Positions 9,214-17,578 of a stretch of 64,000 bases of DNA are shown here, piece after piece. Made by a program: the position numbers and the translations under genes. Each line of letters opens with the position of its first letter. Position 1 is the stretch's first letter. The stretch comes from Sphingobium sp. CAP-1 (GTDB lineage: Bacteria > Pseudomonadota > Alphaproteobacteria > Sphingomonadales > Sphingomonadaceae): assembly GCF_009720145.1 (NCBI RefSeq), contig NZ_CP046252.1, forward strand, positions 1,922,001 through 1,986,000. Reading direction: 5' to 3'. The notes beneath the pieces were generated by a model. It was not told where the DNA came from. It made no database searches and worked only from the letters and a program-made list of their open reading frames with translations.

Positions 9214-9445
9214 GAATATGCTTCCACCTTTCGAGCAGATAATCGCGCTTTTCTCGCACGATTTCCAGCGCCCGTCGACTCTCGCGCCGGTCGGCCCCAA
9301 CAATCCGCACCACCTCCGGCGTCCCGTTCTGCCCGAACAGGGCCATCTTGGTTTCGCCATCCCCGAATATGTGGACATGGGGCGGCGGATGGTCGTCCGT
9401 GTAGATCACGATCCACAGACCGGATTCCCGGAGGACCATCGGCAC
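9206..9445 (-). CDS. DUF4160 domain protein
   Basis: 79 residues with the full DUF4160 pattern: MPMVLRESGLWIVIYTDDH, then PPPHVHIFGDGE with the invariant PHVHI, and ALEIVREKRDYLLERWKHIH at the end. It lies four bases after the fabI stop and overlaps DUF2442 by eight bases. The pair is often regarded as TA-like, but no toxicity mechanism is established to my knowledge. Sitting between fabI and aroC, two normally indispensable genes, it would be expressed constantly. Which partner is effector and which is antidote cannot be told from the sequence. Confidence 0.85.
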   Translation of the reverse strand: MPMVLRESGLWIVIYTDDHPPPHVHIFGDGETKMALFGQNGTPEVVRIVGADRRESRRALEIVREKRDYLLERWKHIHG

Positions 9446-9449
9446 GCGC

Positions 9450-10256
9450 CTACTTGTCCAGCGCGATGTCCGGCGCGTCCTCGGCCTTCATGCCGATGAC
9501 ATTATAGCCCGCATCGACATGATGGATTTCGCCGGTCACGCCCGCCGCCAGATCGGACAGCAGATAGAGCGCAGACCCGCCGACATCGTCGATCGTCACG
9601 TTACGGCGCAGCGGCGAGTTCAGTTCGTTCCACTTCAGGATATAGCGGAAGTCGCCGATGCCGCTGGCGGCCAGCGTCTTGATCGGGCCGGCGGAAATGG
9701 CGTTGACGCGGATATTTTCCGGGCCAAGGTCCATCGCCAGATATTTGACGCTGGTTTCCAGCGCCGCCTTGGCCACGCCCATGACGTTATAATGGGGGAT
9801 GACCTTTTCCGCGCCATAATAGCTGAGCGTCAGCAGGCTGCCGCCGTCCTTCATCAGCTTGCGCGCGCGCGCGGTCACGGCGACGAAGCTGTAGACCGAG
9901 ATGTTCATGGTCATCAGGAAATTGTCGAGGCTGGTGTCGGCATAAAGGCCGCGCAGCTCATTCTTGTCGGAAAAGCCGATGGCGTGCACGACGAAGTCCA
10001 GCTTGCCCCAACGTGCCTCGATCTGGGCGAAGGCATCGTCCAGCTTGGCCATGTCCGACACGTCGCATTCGATCAGGAAGTCCGAATCCAGTTGCTCCGC
10101 CAGCGGCTTCACCCGCTTGGCCAGCGCATCGCCCTGATAGGCGAAGGCGAGTTCGGCGCCCTGGGCGTGCAATTGCCGGGCGATGCCCCAGGCCAGCGAC
10201 TTGTCGTTGGCCAGCCCCATGATGAGCCCGCGCTTTCCTGTCATCAAGCCTGTCAT
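9450..10256 (-). CDS. fabI: enoyl-[acyl-carrier-protein] reductase (NADH)
   Basis: 268 residues, standard FabI length. It begins with the atypical short-chain dehydrogenase nucleotide site GKRGLIMGLANDKSLAWGIA. VVHAIGFSDKNELRG follows, then the catalytic Tyr-x6-Lys in YNVMGVAKAALE, and VNAISAGPIKTLAASGI. It carries out the last reduction of each fatty-acid elongation cycle. It overlaps the upstream yihY-like gene by four bases (10253-10256) and is followed by DUF4160 after four bases, so it is embedded in the operon. FabI is the target of triclosan-type inhibitors; the substrate-loop residues look canonical. Confidence 0.96.
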   Translation of the reverse strand: MTGLMTGKRGLIMGLANDKSLAWGIARQLHAQGAELAFAYQGDALAKRVKPLAEQLDSDFLIECDVSDMAKLDDAFAQIEARWGKLDFVVHAIGFSDKNELRGLYADTSLDNFLMTMNISVYSFVAVTARARKLMKDGGSLLTLSYYGAEKVIPHYNVMGVAKAALETSVKYLAMDLGPENIRVNAISAGPIKTLAASGIGDFRYILKWNELNSPLRRNVTIDDVGGSALYLLSDLAAGVTGEIHHVDAGYNVIGMKAEDAPDIALDK

Positions 10257-11218
10257 ATCGTCGTTCCGTTCCCTTTATCCGGTAGGTCGGCCGCTGCTTC
10301 CTCTTCGGGGAATTCCGCCAGCGCCGCATTCAATTCCGCGCCAATTACCACGCCAAGCCCGACGAGAAAGAAAAAAATGAGGGTGATCATGACGCCGGCC
10401 AGACTGCCATAGGTCCGGCCATAGCCGCCCAGCAGCGACAGGGTCGGCGGCAGGAGCATCGTCGTGCCATGCCACCACAGCGCCGTCGCCACCGCGCCGG
10501 GCCATTTGGGGAAGCGGCGCGGCTTGTAGGCGGTGGGGGTCAGCGCCACGAACAGCGACCAGAGCGCGATGCAGGTGATCCCCATCGGCACGAGCTTCGC
10601 CGACGCCACCAGCGCGATCGCCTCGTCCGCCCAGGGGAGTATCTGGTGCAGAAACTGGTCGATGCCGGTGATCGCGACCTGAAGCGAGAATGCGAACATC
10701 ACGGCAAAGACACTGACCAAAGTGATGCCGATCGCGCCGAGGCGATAGCGCCAGAAAGGCTTGGTGCTTTTGGTGCCATAGGCGCGGCGCAGGATATCGC
10801 GGATCGTTTCTATGAGGCTGCCCACGGTCCATAGCCCCACCAGACCGCCGAGCCACAGCAGCGGGCCGCTGCGCGCGGTCAGCACTTCGCCGATCGGCTG
10901 GCGCACGACATCGGCGACCCCGCGCGGCACGGTGGTCAGAAAGGCGTTGACCGCCTGCACCCCGTCCTGCGTCCGGCCAAAGATGCTCGCCACCGCCGCC
11001 GCGACGATGAAGAAGGGGAACAAGGTCATCAGCGACAGATAGGCCAGGTTCCCCGCATGGATGAAACCGTCGCTATAGGTGCCGACGGCAACGCGCCTGA
11101 CCACTTCGAAAATCTGCGATCCCGGCCGCACCCGGTTGATATGGCGGTGGAAATGCGCGCGCGCCTCCCGCGCCATCTGGCGGCGCGATTCGGGCGAATA
11201 GGGCGATGGCATCGGCAT
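10253..11218 (-). CDS. YihY/BrkB family inner-membrane protein
   Basis: 321 residues with about six hydrophobic segments: two near residues 45-70 and 100-115, the rest spread to residue ~295. A typical family motif occurs in AYLSLMTLFPFFIVAAAVAS. The family was once annotated as ribonuclease BN but is now considered an uncharacterised membrane protein. The C-terminus is acidic and cytoplasmic by prediction. It starts 15 bases after the dnaJ-like gene and overlaps fabI by four bases. No enzymatic role is claimed. Confidence 0.9.
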   Translation of the reverse strand: MPMPSPYSPESRRQMAREARAHFHRHINRVRPGSQIFEVVRRVAVGTYSDGFIHAGNLAYLSLMTLFPFFIVAAAVASIFGRTQDGVQAVNAFLTTVPRGVADVVRQPIGEVLTARSGPLLWLGGLVGLWTVGSLIETIRDILRRAYGTKSTKPFWRYRLGAIGITLVSVFAVMFAFSLQVAITGIDQFLHQILPWADEAIALVASAKLVPMGITCIALWSLFVALTPTAYKPRRFPKWPGAVATALWWHGTTMLLPPTLSLLGGYGRTYGSLAGVMITLIFFFLVGLGVVIGAELNAALAEFPEEEAAADLPDKGNGTTI

Positions 11219-11233
11219 CAGCCGGCCAGCACC

Positions 11234-12163
11234 CTAAACGCCCAGATGGGCGCGCACCGCACGGTGATCCTGCCAGCTTTCGACCAGCGCCCGGATCGCC
11301 GGATCGTCCGCCGGCACGTCGATCTGGAGCGTGACGAGCTGGTCGCCGCGCTGGCCGTCCTTGCCGGTGAAGCCGCGTCCGCGCAGGCGCAGCGTCTTGC
11401 CCGATGTCGCGCCGGGCGTGACGTTCAGCATCACCGGGCCATCGACGGTCGGCGCCTTGACCTTGCCACCCTTCACCGCCTCATCGAGGGTGATGGGAAG
11501 GTCGAGCAGCACATTGTCGCCATCGCGCCGGAAGAAAGGATGCGGCTTGACCTCGATCGTGACGATCGCGTCGCCCGCGCCGCCCGGCCCCGGCTGGCCC
11601 CGGCCCGACAGGCGCATCTGGGTGCCGCTCTCGACCCCGGCGGACAGTTTGAGATCGATCGTCTTGCCGTCCTGCAACGTGATCCGCTGGGGCGCGAGCG
11701 TCGCCGCGTCGACAAACTGCACCGCCAGCCGATAGGCGACGTTCGCGCCCTTTTGCGGCGGGGGCGCCTGTCGCCCGAACCCGCCAAAGCCGCCGCCACC
11801 GCCGCCCGCACGGCGCCCCGCACCACCGAACAGGCCTTCGAAAATATCGCCGAAATCCGCGCCGCCGGATTCGAAGCCACCACCCGGCTGGCCGCGAAAG
11901 CCGCCACCACCGCCGCCGCCAAAGCCGAAGGGCGCGGTCGGATTGCCGTCACCGTCAATCTCCCCCCGGTCGAAACGGGCGCGCTTGTCCTTGTCCGACA
12001 GCAGATCATAGGCGTTGGTCGCGGTCGAAAATTTCTCCGCCGCCCTGGGATTATCCTTATTCTTGTCAGGATGCAGCTCTTTGGCCAGCTTGCGATAGGC
12101 GGACTTGATCTCCGCCTCGCTGGCATTGCGGGCTACGCCCAGAGTGGAATAGGGATCGGCCAT
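11234..12163 (-). CDS. DnaJ-class co-chaperone without zinc finger (CbpA-like)
   Basis: 309 residues. A J domain (residues ~4-68) has the HPD tripeptide in LHPDKNKD. A Gly/Phe-rich linker with repeated GGGG runs (~75-130) and two C-terminal beta domains follow. There is no CxxCxGxG zinc-binding region, so it is of the CbpA type rather than DnaJ proper. It would stimulate DnaK ATPase and bind unfolded clients. Two consecutive ATGs exist (12166 and 12163); the second has better spacing to AGGTAA. It heads the leftward operon to aroC and is divergent from pdxH at 12291. Confidence 0.9.
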   Translation of the reverse strand: MADPYSTLGVARNASEAEIKSAYRKLAKELHPDKNKDNPRAAEKFSTATNAYDLLSDKDKRARFDRGEIDGDGNPTAPFGFGGGGGGGFRGQPGGGFESGGADFGDIFEGLFGGAGRRAGGGGGGFGGFGRQAPPPQKGANVAYRLAVQFVDAATLAPQRITLQDGKTIDLKLSAGVESGTQMRLSGRGQPGPGGAGDAIVTIEVKPHPFFRRDGDNVLLDLPITLDEAVKGGKVKAPTVDGPVMLNVTPGATSGKTLRLRGRGFTGKDGQRGDQLVTLQIDVPADDPAIRALVESWQDHRAVRAHLGV

Positions 12164-12290
12164 CATTTACCTGTTGCAGAAAAGCATCACTTCCCGACTA
12201 TGTGGACGATGCGCGGCCCACATTCAAGAAGAGGATGATGCGCGGTATCCCCTTATCGACAGTCACGCCCCCCGCTTATAAGAACCGGGC

Positions 12291-12866
12291 ATGACCGATC
12301 CCTTTGTCCTGTTCGACGCATGGTATGCCCAGGCGCGCGAAACCGAACCCAGTGACAGCAACGCCATGACGCTGGCCACCGCCGACGCGCATGGCCGCCC
12401 GGCGGCGCGGATGGTGCTGCTGAAAGGGCATGGGCCGGACGGCTTCCTCTTCTATACCAATTTCGAAGGGCGCAAGGCCGCGGAACTGATGGACAATCCG
12501 CACGCCGCCCTGTTGTTCCACTGGAAATCGCTGCGCCGGCAGATCCGCATCGAGGGCGTGGTCGGCCCGGTCGACGATGCCACCGCAGACGCCTATTTCG
12601 CCAGCCGCAGCCGCGACAGCCAGTTGGGCGCCTGGGCATCGGACCAGTCGCGCACCCTGCCCTCCCGCGCTGTTTTCATGGAGCGGTTCGACGCGGTCAG
12701 CGCCCGATTCGAAGGCGGCCCGGTGCCACGCCCGCCACACTGGTCGGGCTTTCGCCTGATGCCCGATCGCATCGAATATTGGCAGGATCGCGAACATCGG
12801 CTGCATGAACGCCGTCTGTTCGAACGACAGGCGGATGGCTGGTCGGAAAGCCTGCTCTACCCCTGA
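12291..12866 (+). CDS. pdxH: pyridoxamine 5'-phosphate oxidase
   Basis: 191 residues, slightly shorter than the E. coli enzyme but normal for alphaproteobacteria. FMN-binding and substrate motifs include RPAARMVLLKGHGPDGFLFYTNF, ALLFHWKSLRRQIRIEG, and the C-terminal GFRLMPDRIEYWQDRE with LYP at the very end. It oxidises pyridoxine or pyridoxamine 5'-phosphate to pyridoxal 5'-phosphate. Only a weak ribosome site precedes the ATG. It is divergent from the dnaJ-like gene and is followed by two back-to-back palindromes. Confidence 0.95.
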   Translation: MTDPFVLFDAWYAQARETEPSDSNAMTLATADAHGRPAARMVLLKGHGPDGFLFYTNFEGRKAAELMDNPHAALLFHWKSLRRQIRIEGVVGPVDDATADAYFASRSRDSQLGAWASDQSRTLPSRAVFMERFDAVSARFEGGPVPRPPHWSGFRLMPDRIEYWQDREHRLHERRLFERQADGWSESLLYP

Positions 12867-12895
12867 CAGTTGCTGTCATGCGCCGAAATGGCGCA
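12864..12895. repeat. two adjacent short palindromes after pdxH
   Basis: TGACAG-TTG-CTGTCA (12864-12878, including the pdxH stop codon) is followed without a gap by TGCGCC-GAAAT-GGCGCA (12879-12895). The second is a stable short hairpin without a T-tract. The first has operator-like symmetry and lies about 170 bases upstream of the symporter gene at 13045. They may be a 3' mRNA structure or a regulator site. Confidence 0.4.
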
Positions 12896-13044
12896 ACATC
12901 CGGGGGCGGAAAGCGCGCGCTGCTTCGTCTTTCCCCATGCAGCCGGACGCGCCCTGATTGCGGGTCGCCCGGCCGCCTGTTAGGTGTCGGCCTGACAGAC
13001 GAATTACAGGTGGGGGCCGTTTATATGCGGCCTAAAGGGATTTG

Positions 13045-14376
13045 ATGCGAAACAGACTGACGGCCTTCATCCTCATCGGCATGGTTCTGGGGGTGCTTAC
13101 AGGCTTCGTGGCCAATTTGATGGTTGGTGGCGATGAAACGCTGGCCAAGGATGTGGCCGGCTATTTCCACCTGCTGGCCGACATCTTCCTGCACCTCATA
13201 AAGATGATCATCGCGCCCCTGGTCTTTTCCACGCTGGTCGCGGGTATCGCCCATATGGGCGACAGCGCGGCGCTGGGGCGGATCGGCGGACGGGCGCTGG
13301 CCTGGTTCATCATCGCCAGCCTGATTTCGCTGACGCTGGGCCTGATCTTCGTCAATTTCTTCGAGCCGGGCGCTGGCCTCAACCTCGTCCGGTCGGGCGC
13401 GGACAGCGGCGTCAGCACCGAAGCGCTCAATTTCCGCGACTTCATCCTGCACGTCTTTCCGACATCGATGGTGGGCGCGATGGCGGAAAATTCGATCCTC
13501 CAGATCGTCGTATTCTCGCTGTTCGTCGGCGTCGCGCTCACCGCGATCGGCGACAAGGGCAAGCCGATCGTCACCGTGATCGAGGCGATGGTCGAACTGA
13601 TGTTGCAGGTGACGGGCTATGTCATGCGCGTCGCCCCCTTCGCGGTGTTCGGCGCGCTTGCCTCGTCGGTGACGGTGCAGGGTCTGGGCGTGCTGAAAAC
13701 CTATGGCGCGCTGGTCGGCGAATTCTACATCGCCCTCTTCTGCCTGTGGTTGCTGCTGTTCGGTGCCGGCTCCATCTTCCTGGGCAAGCGGATGGTGAAG
13801 CTGATCCGCTATGTCCGCGAACCGATCCTGATCGCCTTCTCGACCGCTTCGTCCGAAGCGGCCTATCCCAAGATGCTGGAGCAACTCGACCGTTTCGGCG
13901 TGCCGCGCCGCATCTACAGCTTCGTGCTGCCGCTGGGCTATTCGTTCAATCTCGACGGGTCGATGATGTATTCGACCTTTGCCACCATCTTCATCGCGCA
14001 GGCCTATGGCATCGACCTGCCGATCGCGACACAGATCACCATATTGCTGGTGCTGATGGTGACGAGCAAGGGCATCGCCGCCGTGCCGCGCGCGAGCCTT
14101 GTCGTCGTCGCCGCGACGCTGGGCCAGTTCGACCTGCCGGTCGAGGGCGTGGCCTTCATCCTGGCGGTCGACCATTTCATGGACATGGGCCGCACCGCGA
14201 CCAACGTGCTGGGCAACGCCATCGCCACGTCGGTCATCACCAAATGGGAAGGGATGCTGGAGGTCGAGGAACCCATCAACGTACCCCATCCCAAAGCCCC
14301 CGCCCACACGCCGTCCCATGGCCGCGCCGGGCTGGAACTGGCGTCGGACATGGTGGACGACGAACGAAAGGGTTAA
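13045..14376 (+). CDS. dicarboxylate/amino acid:cation symporter (DAACS family), copy 1
   Basis: 443 residues from the ATG at 13045, preceded by AAAGGGA. Eight or more hydrophobic segments and the family signatures are present: HLIKMIIAPLVFSTLVAGIAHMG near the N-terminus, serine-rich IAFSTASSEAAYPKML (the re-entrant loop), SFNLDGSMMYST in place of the common NxDG motif, and AVDHFMDMGRTATNVLGN. The protein takes up C4-dicarboxylates or acidic amino acids with protons or sodium. A second, diverged copy follows at 15463. A strong terminator follows the stop. Confidence 0.92.
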   Translation: MRNRLTAFILIGMVLGVLTGFVANLMVGGDETLAKDVAGYFHLLADIFLHLIKMIIAPLVFSTLVAGIAHMGDSAALGRIGGRALAWFIIASLISLTLGLIFVNFFEPGAGLNLVRSGADSGVSTEALNFRDFILHVFPTSMVGAMAENSILQIVVFSLFVGVALTAIGDKGKPIVTVIEAMVELMLQVTGYVMRVAPFAVFGALASSVTVQGLGVLKTYGALVGEFYIALFCLWLLLFGAGSIFLGKRMVKLIRYVREPILIAFSTASSEAAYPKMLEQLDRFGVPRRIYSFVLPLGYSFNLDGSMMYSTFATIFIAQAYGIDLPIATQITILLVLMVTSKGIAAVPRASLVVVAATLGQFDLPVEGVAFILAVDHFMDMGRTATNVLGNAIATSVITKWEGMLEVEEPINVPHPKAPAHTPSHGRAGLELASDMVDDERKG

Positions 14377-14403
14377 TCCCCCTTCCCGTTCAGCCGGACC
14401 ATC

Positions 14404-14437
14404 AACGCCTCCGTTCCCGCAGAACGGAGGCGTTTTT
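14404..14437. terminator. bidirectional terminator between symporter 1 and the bestrophin-like gene
   Basis: AACGCCTCCGTTC (14404-14416) pairs with GAACGGAGGCGTT (14422-14434), closing a loop of five bases and followed by a run of T. It lies between convergent genes ending at 14376 and 14442, so it can serve the rightward gene and, less perfectly, the leftward one. Confidence 0.85.
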
Positions 14438-14441
14438 CATG

Positions 14442-15326
14442 CTACCACAATATCCCGCGCACCGGCGCGAGCGGTTCCGGCGCGGGGTGGCCGATCGACT
14501 GGAGCAGATCGATCTCGATCGTGCGGCACATCGCGCTCAAGGGCACGTCATGCACGCTGTTGGCGAAGGGATCGGTCAGGTCGTCGCCGATCCGCAGCAC
14601 CGCCACGAACATCGCGCCCGCGACCGTCGATCCCAGCGGCGTGGCGAAACCCAGCGTCTCCACCAGCCCGACCGGCAGCAAGATGCAGAAGAGATGGGTG
14701 AACAGGGTCGGCAGGAAGCGATATTGAAAGGGCAGCGGCGTGTTCTTCAGCCGCTCCATCCCGCCCTGCGCATTGGCGATGTCGACCAGCACCCGTTCCA
14801 TCTGGCTCTGCTGGATCGTGTCCAGCCAGCCCTCCTGCCGGGCAAGGTCGATCCGCCGCCCGGTGCTGTCGAGCAGGCCGTTGGCCGGATTGGTCCGCGC
14901 CAGCGCCTTGCCCCGATCCTCCTCATGCAGGAAGCCTGTCACATCTTCGCCGATCGGCAGCCGACGCAACTGGCAGCGCAGCGCGTTCACATAGGCGATC
15001 TGGCGCTTGACGATCTCACGCTTCAGGTCGCGCGCCTGCGGATCTGGCAGGAAATTGCGGGTGGCGCGCGCCAGGCTGCGCGACGCATTGATCATCGCGC
15101 CCCACAGCACCCGTCCTTCCCACCAGCGCTGATAGGCACTGTTGGAGCGAAACCCCAGAAACAGCGCCAGCGCCGACCCAAAGAGGGTGAGCGGTAGCGA
15201 CGGCGCCCGGAAGGGCAGCCAATAATAAGCGATCGTCACCACGCAATCCCAGACGAACAGCGCCGTGAGCGGCTTCCACACCTCCGCCGCCAGACGGCGC
15301 ATATTGGGAACAGCATCGACGATCAT
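14442..15326 (-). CDS. bestrophin-like (UPF0187/YneE) membrane channel protein
   Basis: 294 residues from the ATG at 15326. The family hallmark FLGFRSNSAYQRWWEGRVLWG follows the first two membrane segments, and two further segments lie at FLPTLFTHLFCILLPVGLV and STVAGAMFVAVLRIG. The C-terminal DDLTDPFANSVHDVPLSAMCRTIEIDL matches the bestrophin acidic cluster. Prokaryotic bestrophins form pentameric ion channels (cation-selective in a characterised Klebsiella homologue). The selectivity here is unknown. It is divergent from the second symporter, with about 136 bases between. Confidence 0.88.
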   Translation of the reverse strand: MIVDAVPNMRRLAAEVWKPLTALFVWDCVVTIAYYWLPFRAPSLPLTLFGSALALFLGFRSNSAYQRWWEGRVLWGAMINASRSLARATRNFLPDPQARDLKREIVKRQIAYVNALRCQLRRLPIGEDVTGFLHEEDRGKALARTNPANGLLDSTGRRIDLARQEGWLDTIQQSQMERVLVDIANAQGGMERLKNTPLPFQYRFLPTLFTHLFCILLPVGLVETLGFATPLGSTVAGAMFVAVLRIGDDLTDPFANSVHDVPLSAMCRTIEIDLLQSIGHPAPEPLAPVRGILW

Positions 15327-15462
15327 GCACAAACTCCGGAACCCAAGGACTGCGGCAACGCCCGGAGCCACGCAAATGCTCCGTTAGCGAAACGAAATAT
15401 TGCACGACCTGCAACCGCCTGCATCATGGCACGTTGAAGAATGGTCCAGCGGGAGAAGCCAC

Positions 15463-16797
15463 TTGCCCAGCGATCCGCCCGAAGCCGCCCGGAAACGGGC
15501 CGCCCTTTCGCTCCAGTGGCAGATGCTGGCGGGTTTCCTGACGGGGCTGCTGCTGGGCCTGACCGTCTACATGACCGCCCCGGACGCCCGCTGGGTCGAC
15601 GCCGTCACCACTTATGTCACCGGTCCCATGGGGCAGATATTCCTGCGGCTGCTGTTCATGCTGGTCATCCCGCTGCTGGTGTCGGCGTTGATCGTGGGCA
15701 TCGCCGAAATGGGCGAGTTGCGGTCGCTGCGGCGGGTGGGCGTGCGGACCTTGCTCTACACGCTGATCGTGTCGGCGATTGCGGTCGCCATCAGCCTGAT
15801 TCTGGTCAATCTGCTGCGGCCGGGCGGCGGCGTCGACCCGGCGCAGGCGCAGGCGATGCTGGCCGACGCCGGTCAGGGCGCGCAGGCGATCCTCAACCGG
15901 GGGAAGGACGCGCCGACGGGCATGGCCGCCCTGATCGCCATCATCCCCGACAATGTGGTCGCGGCGATGGCCAATAACGACATATTGGCGGTGATGCTGT
16001 TCGCCCTCTTCTTCGGCATCGGGCTGGTGCTGGTGCAGACCGAGCAGTCGAAACTGCTGCTGACCGCGATGGAGGGACTGTTCGAGGTGACGATGCGGCT
16101 GATCGGCATCGTCATCCGCCTCGCCCCAATCGCCATCGCCTGCTTCATGTTCAACCTCGCCGCGCAATTCGGATGGGATCTGCTGGTGCGGCTGTCCGCC
16201 TATGTCGGCGTGGTGCTGCTGGCGCTCGCGCTCCAGATGTTCGGCGTCTATGCGCTGCTGATCGCCTTCCTTGCGCGCCGATCGCCGCTGCGCTTCTTCG
16301 CCGCCGTGCAGGAGGCGACGATGATGGCCTTCGCTACCGCCTCGTCCAACGCCACATTGCCGACCGCGATCCGCGTGGCGGAAGAAAATCTGCGCCTGCC
16401 GCGCCGCATCGCGCGCTTCGTTCTGACCATCGGCGCGACCGCCAACCAGAATGGCACGGCGATGTTCGAGGGGATCACCGTCCTCTTCCTCGCGCAGTTT
16501 TTCGGCATCGACTTGAGTCTGACGCAGCAGATCATGGTGATGCTGGTATGCATATTGGGCGGGGTCGGCACGGCAGGCGTCCCGGCCGGATCGCTGCCGG
16601 TGGTGGCGATGATATTGGGCATGGTCGGCATTCCGCCCGAAGGCATCGGGCTGGTGCTGGGGGTCGATCGCTTCCTCGACATGTGCCGCACCGCGCTCAA
16701 CGTGACCGGCGACCTGGTCGCGGCGACGGTGATCGCGGCGGGCGAAGCGGATGGGCGGTTCAGCGCTGCGCCTTCGCCGCCTCCGCCCACCAGATGA
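15463..16797 (+). CDS. dicarboxylate/amino acid:cation symporter (DAACS family), copy 2
   Basis: 444 residues if translation starts at the TTG at 15463, which has a GGGAGA sequence a few bases upstream. A TTG at 15400 is a poorer alternative, and no in-frame ATG precedes the first membrane segment. Family motifs include IFLRLLFMLVIPLLVSALIVGIAEMG, MMAFATASSNATLPT, TIGATANQNGTAMFEG (N-x-D/N-G type) and GVDRFLDMCRTALNVTGD. Sequence divergence from copy 1 is large, suggesting a different substrate. Its 3' end overlaps the convergent FMN reductase gene by 38 bases. Confidence 0.9.
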   Translation: MPSDPPEAARKRAALSLQWQMLAGFLTGLLLGLTVYMTAPDARWVDAVTTYVTGPMGQIFLRLLFMLVIPLLVSALIVGIAEMGELRSLRRVGVRTLLYTLIVSAIAVAISLILVNLLRPGGGVDPAQAQAMLADAGQGAQAILNRGKDAPTGMAALIAIIPDNVVAAMANNDILAVMLFALFFGIGLVLVQTEQSKLLLTAMEGLFEVTMRLIGIVIRLAPIAIACFMFNLAAQFGWDLLVRLSAYVGVVLLALALQMFGVYALLIAFLARRSPLRFFAAVQEATMMAFATASSNATLPTAIRVAEENLRLPRRIARFVLTIGATANQNGTAMFEGITVLFLAQFFGIDLSLTQQIMVMLVCILGGVGTAGVPAGSLPVVAMILGMVGIPPEGIGLVLGVDRFLDMCRTALNVTGDLVAATVIAAGEADGRFSAAPSPPPPTR

Positions 16798-17329
16798 GAG
16801 TGCTGGCGAAACCGGCGAAACCCCGTTCCAGCGCCGCGCCGCCCTCACCCTGTGGCTGCGCCTGTTCGTCCAGCGTCTGGCCGATCTGGCCGACGCTGAG
16901 GCGTTCGGGGACCACCGCCATGCCCATGGCCGACAGCGTCACCGTCCAGTCGGCATGGCTGTTGACCCCGGCAAAGCGCCCCATCGAGTAACTGGCGATG
17001 GCGGCGGGACGGCGATCAAACTCCCTGAGATAATGATCGACCAGATTTTTGAGGCCCGGCTGTATCCCGCGATTATATTCGCCGGCGACAAGGACGAAGG
17101 CGTCGGCGGCGGACAGCCGGTCGGCAAGCTGCGCCATCGCGGCGGGCGCTTGCCCGGCGGGATAATCGCTGTAGCGCAGGTCGAGCATGGGCAGGTCGAT
17201 GGCTTGGGCGTCGATAAGCTCGGCCTTGTGGCCCAGCCCTTCAAAGCCCCGGACCAGATAGTCGGCCAGCCGGATACCAAGCCGACCGCGGCGGTAGGAG
17301 CCGTAAAGGACGAGGATATCGAGCGCCAT
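16760..17329 (-). CDS. NADPH-dependent FMN reductase family oxidoreductase
   Basis: 189 residues starting MALDILVLYGSYRRGRLG, with the flavodoxin-like phosphate loop GSYRRGRLG at residues ~9-17 and the family motif VAGEYNRGIQPGLKNLVDHY near the middle. Members reduce FMN, quinones, azo dyes or chromate using NAD(P)H in the cytoplasm; the physiological electron acceptor cannot be assigned. An upstream in-frame ATG at 17368 would add 13 non-conserved residues. It overlaps the symporter gene tail by 38 bases in convergent orientation, which is unusual in length. Confidence 0.87.
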   Translation of the reverse strand: MALDILVLYGSYRRGRLGIRLADYLVRGFEGLGHKAELIDAQAIDLPMLDLRYSDYPAGQAPAAMAQLADRLSAADAFVLVAGEYNRGIQPGLKNLVDHYLREFDRRPAAIASYSMGRFAGVNSHADWTVTLSAMGMAVVPERLSVGQIGQTLDEQAQPQGEGGAALERGFAGFASTLIWWAEAAKAQR

Positions 17330-17390
17330 GCGAAGCCTTTCCTGATGCGATGGAAAGGCTTGTCGCACCGGCGCCCGACAGCGTCCAGTC

Positions 17391-17573
17391 TTACCGCAGC
17401 TTGGCGATGTTCAGCCCATCTTCCTTGGCGCGGGCCTTGGTCGATTCCTCGCTGCGGGTCAGCGCCTTGGCAATGGCCTTCAGCGCCATGCCCTTCTTCG
17501 CCAGCGTGTGCAGCTTCTGGATCTCGTCCTGGGTCCAGGGCTGCTTGTGCCGTTCGAAGCGATCGCCTGCCAT
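17391..17573 (-). CDS. small helix-turn-helix (Myb/GcrA-like) protein
   Basis: 60 residues. WTQDEIQKLHTLAKKGMALK followed by AIAKALTRSEESTKARAKEDG resembles the N-terminal Myb/GcrA-type trihelical unit that scans DNA, with no further domain. It is basic and cytoplasmic by prediction. It lies five bases after the purA stop on the same strand, so it is most likely co-transcribed with purA. Small proteins of this type are common but uncharacterised. The DNA-binding role is inferred from the motif only. Confidence 0.65.
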   Translation of the reverse strand: MAGDRFERHKQPWTQDEIQKLHTLAKKGMALKAIAKALTRSEESTKARAKEDGLNIAKLR

Positions 17574-17578
17574 AGCCC

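Noticed and set aside
13021..14319. 432-residue frame antisense to symporter 1
   Set aside because: His-, Asp- and Arg-rich sequence without domain features. The symporter frame carries all family motifs.
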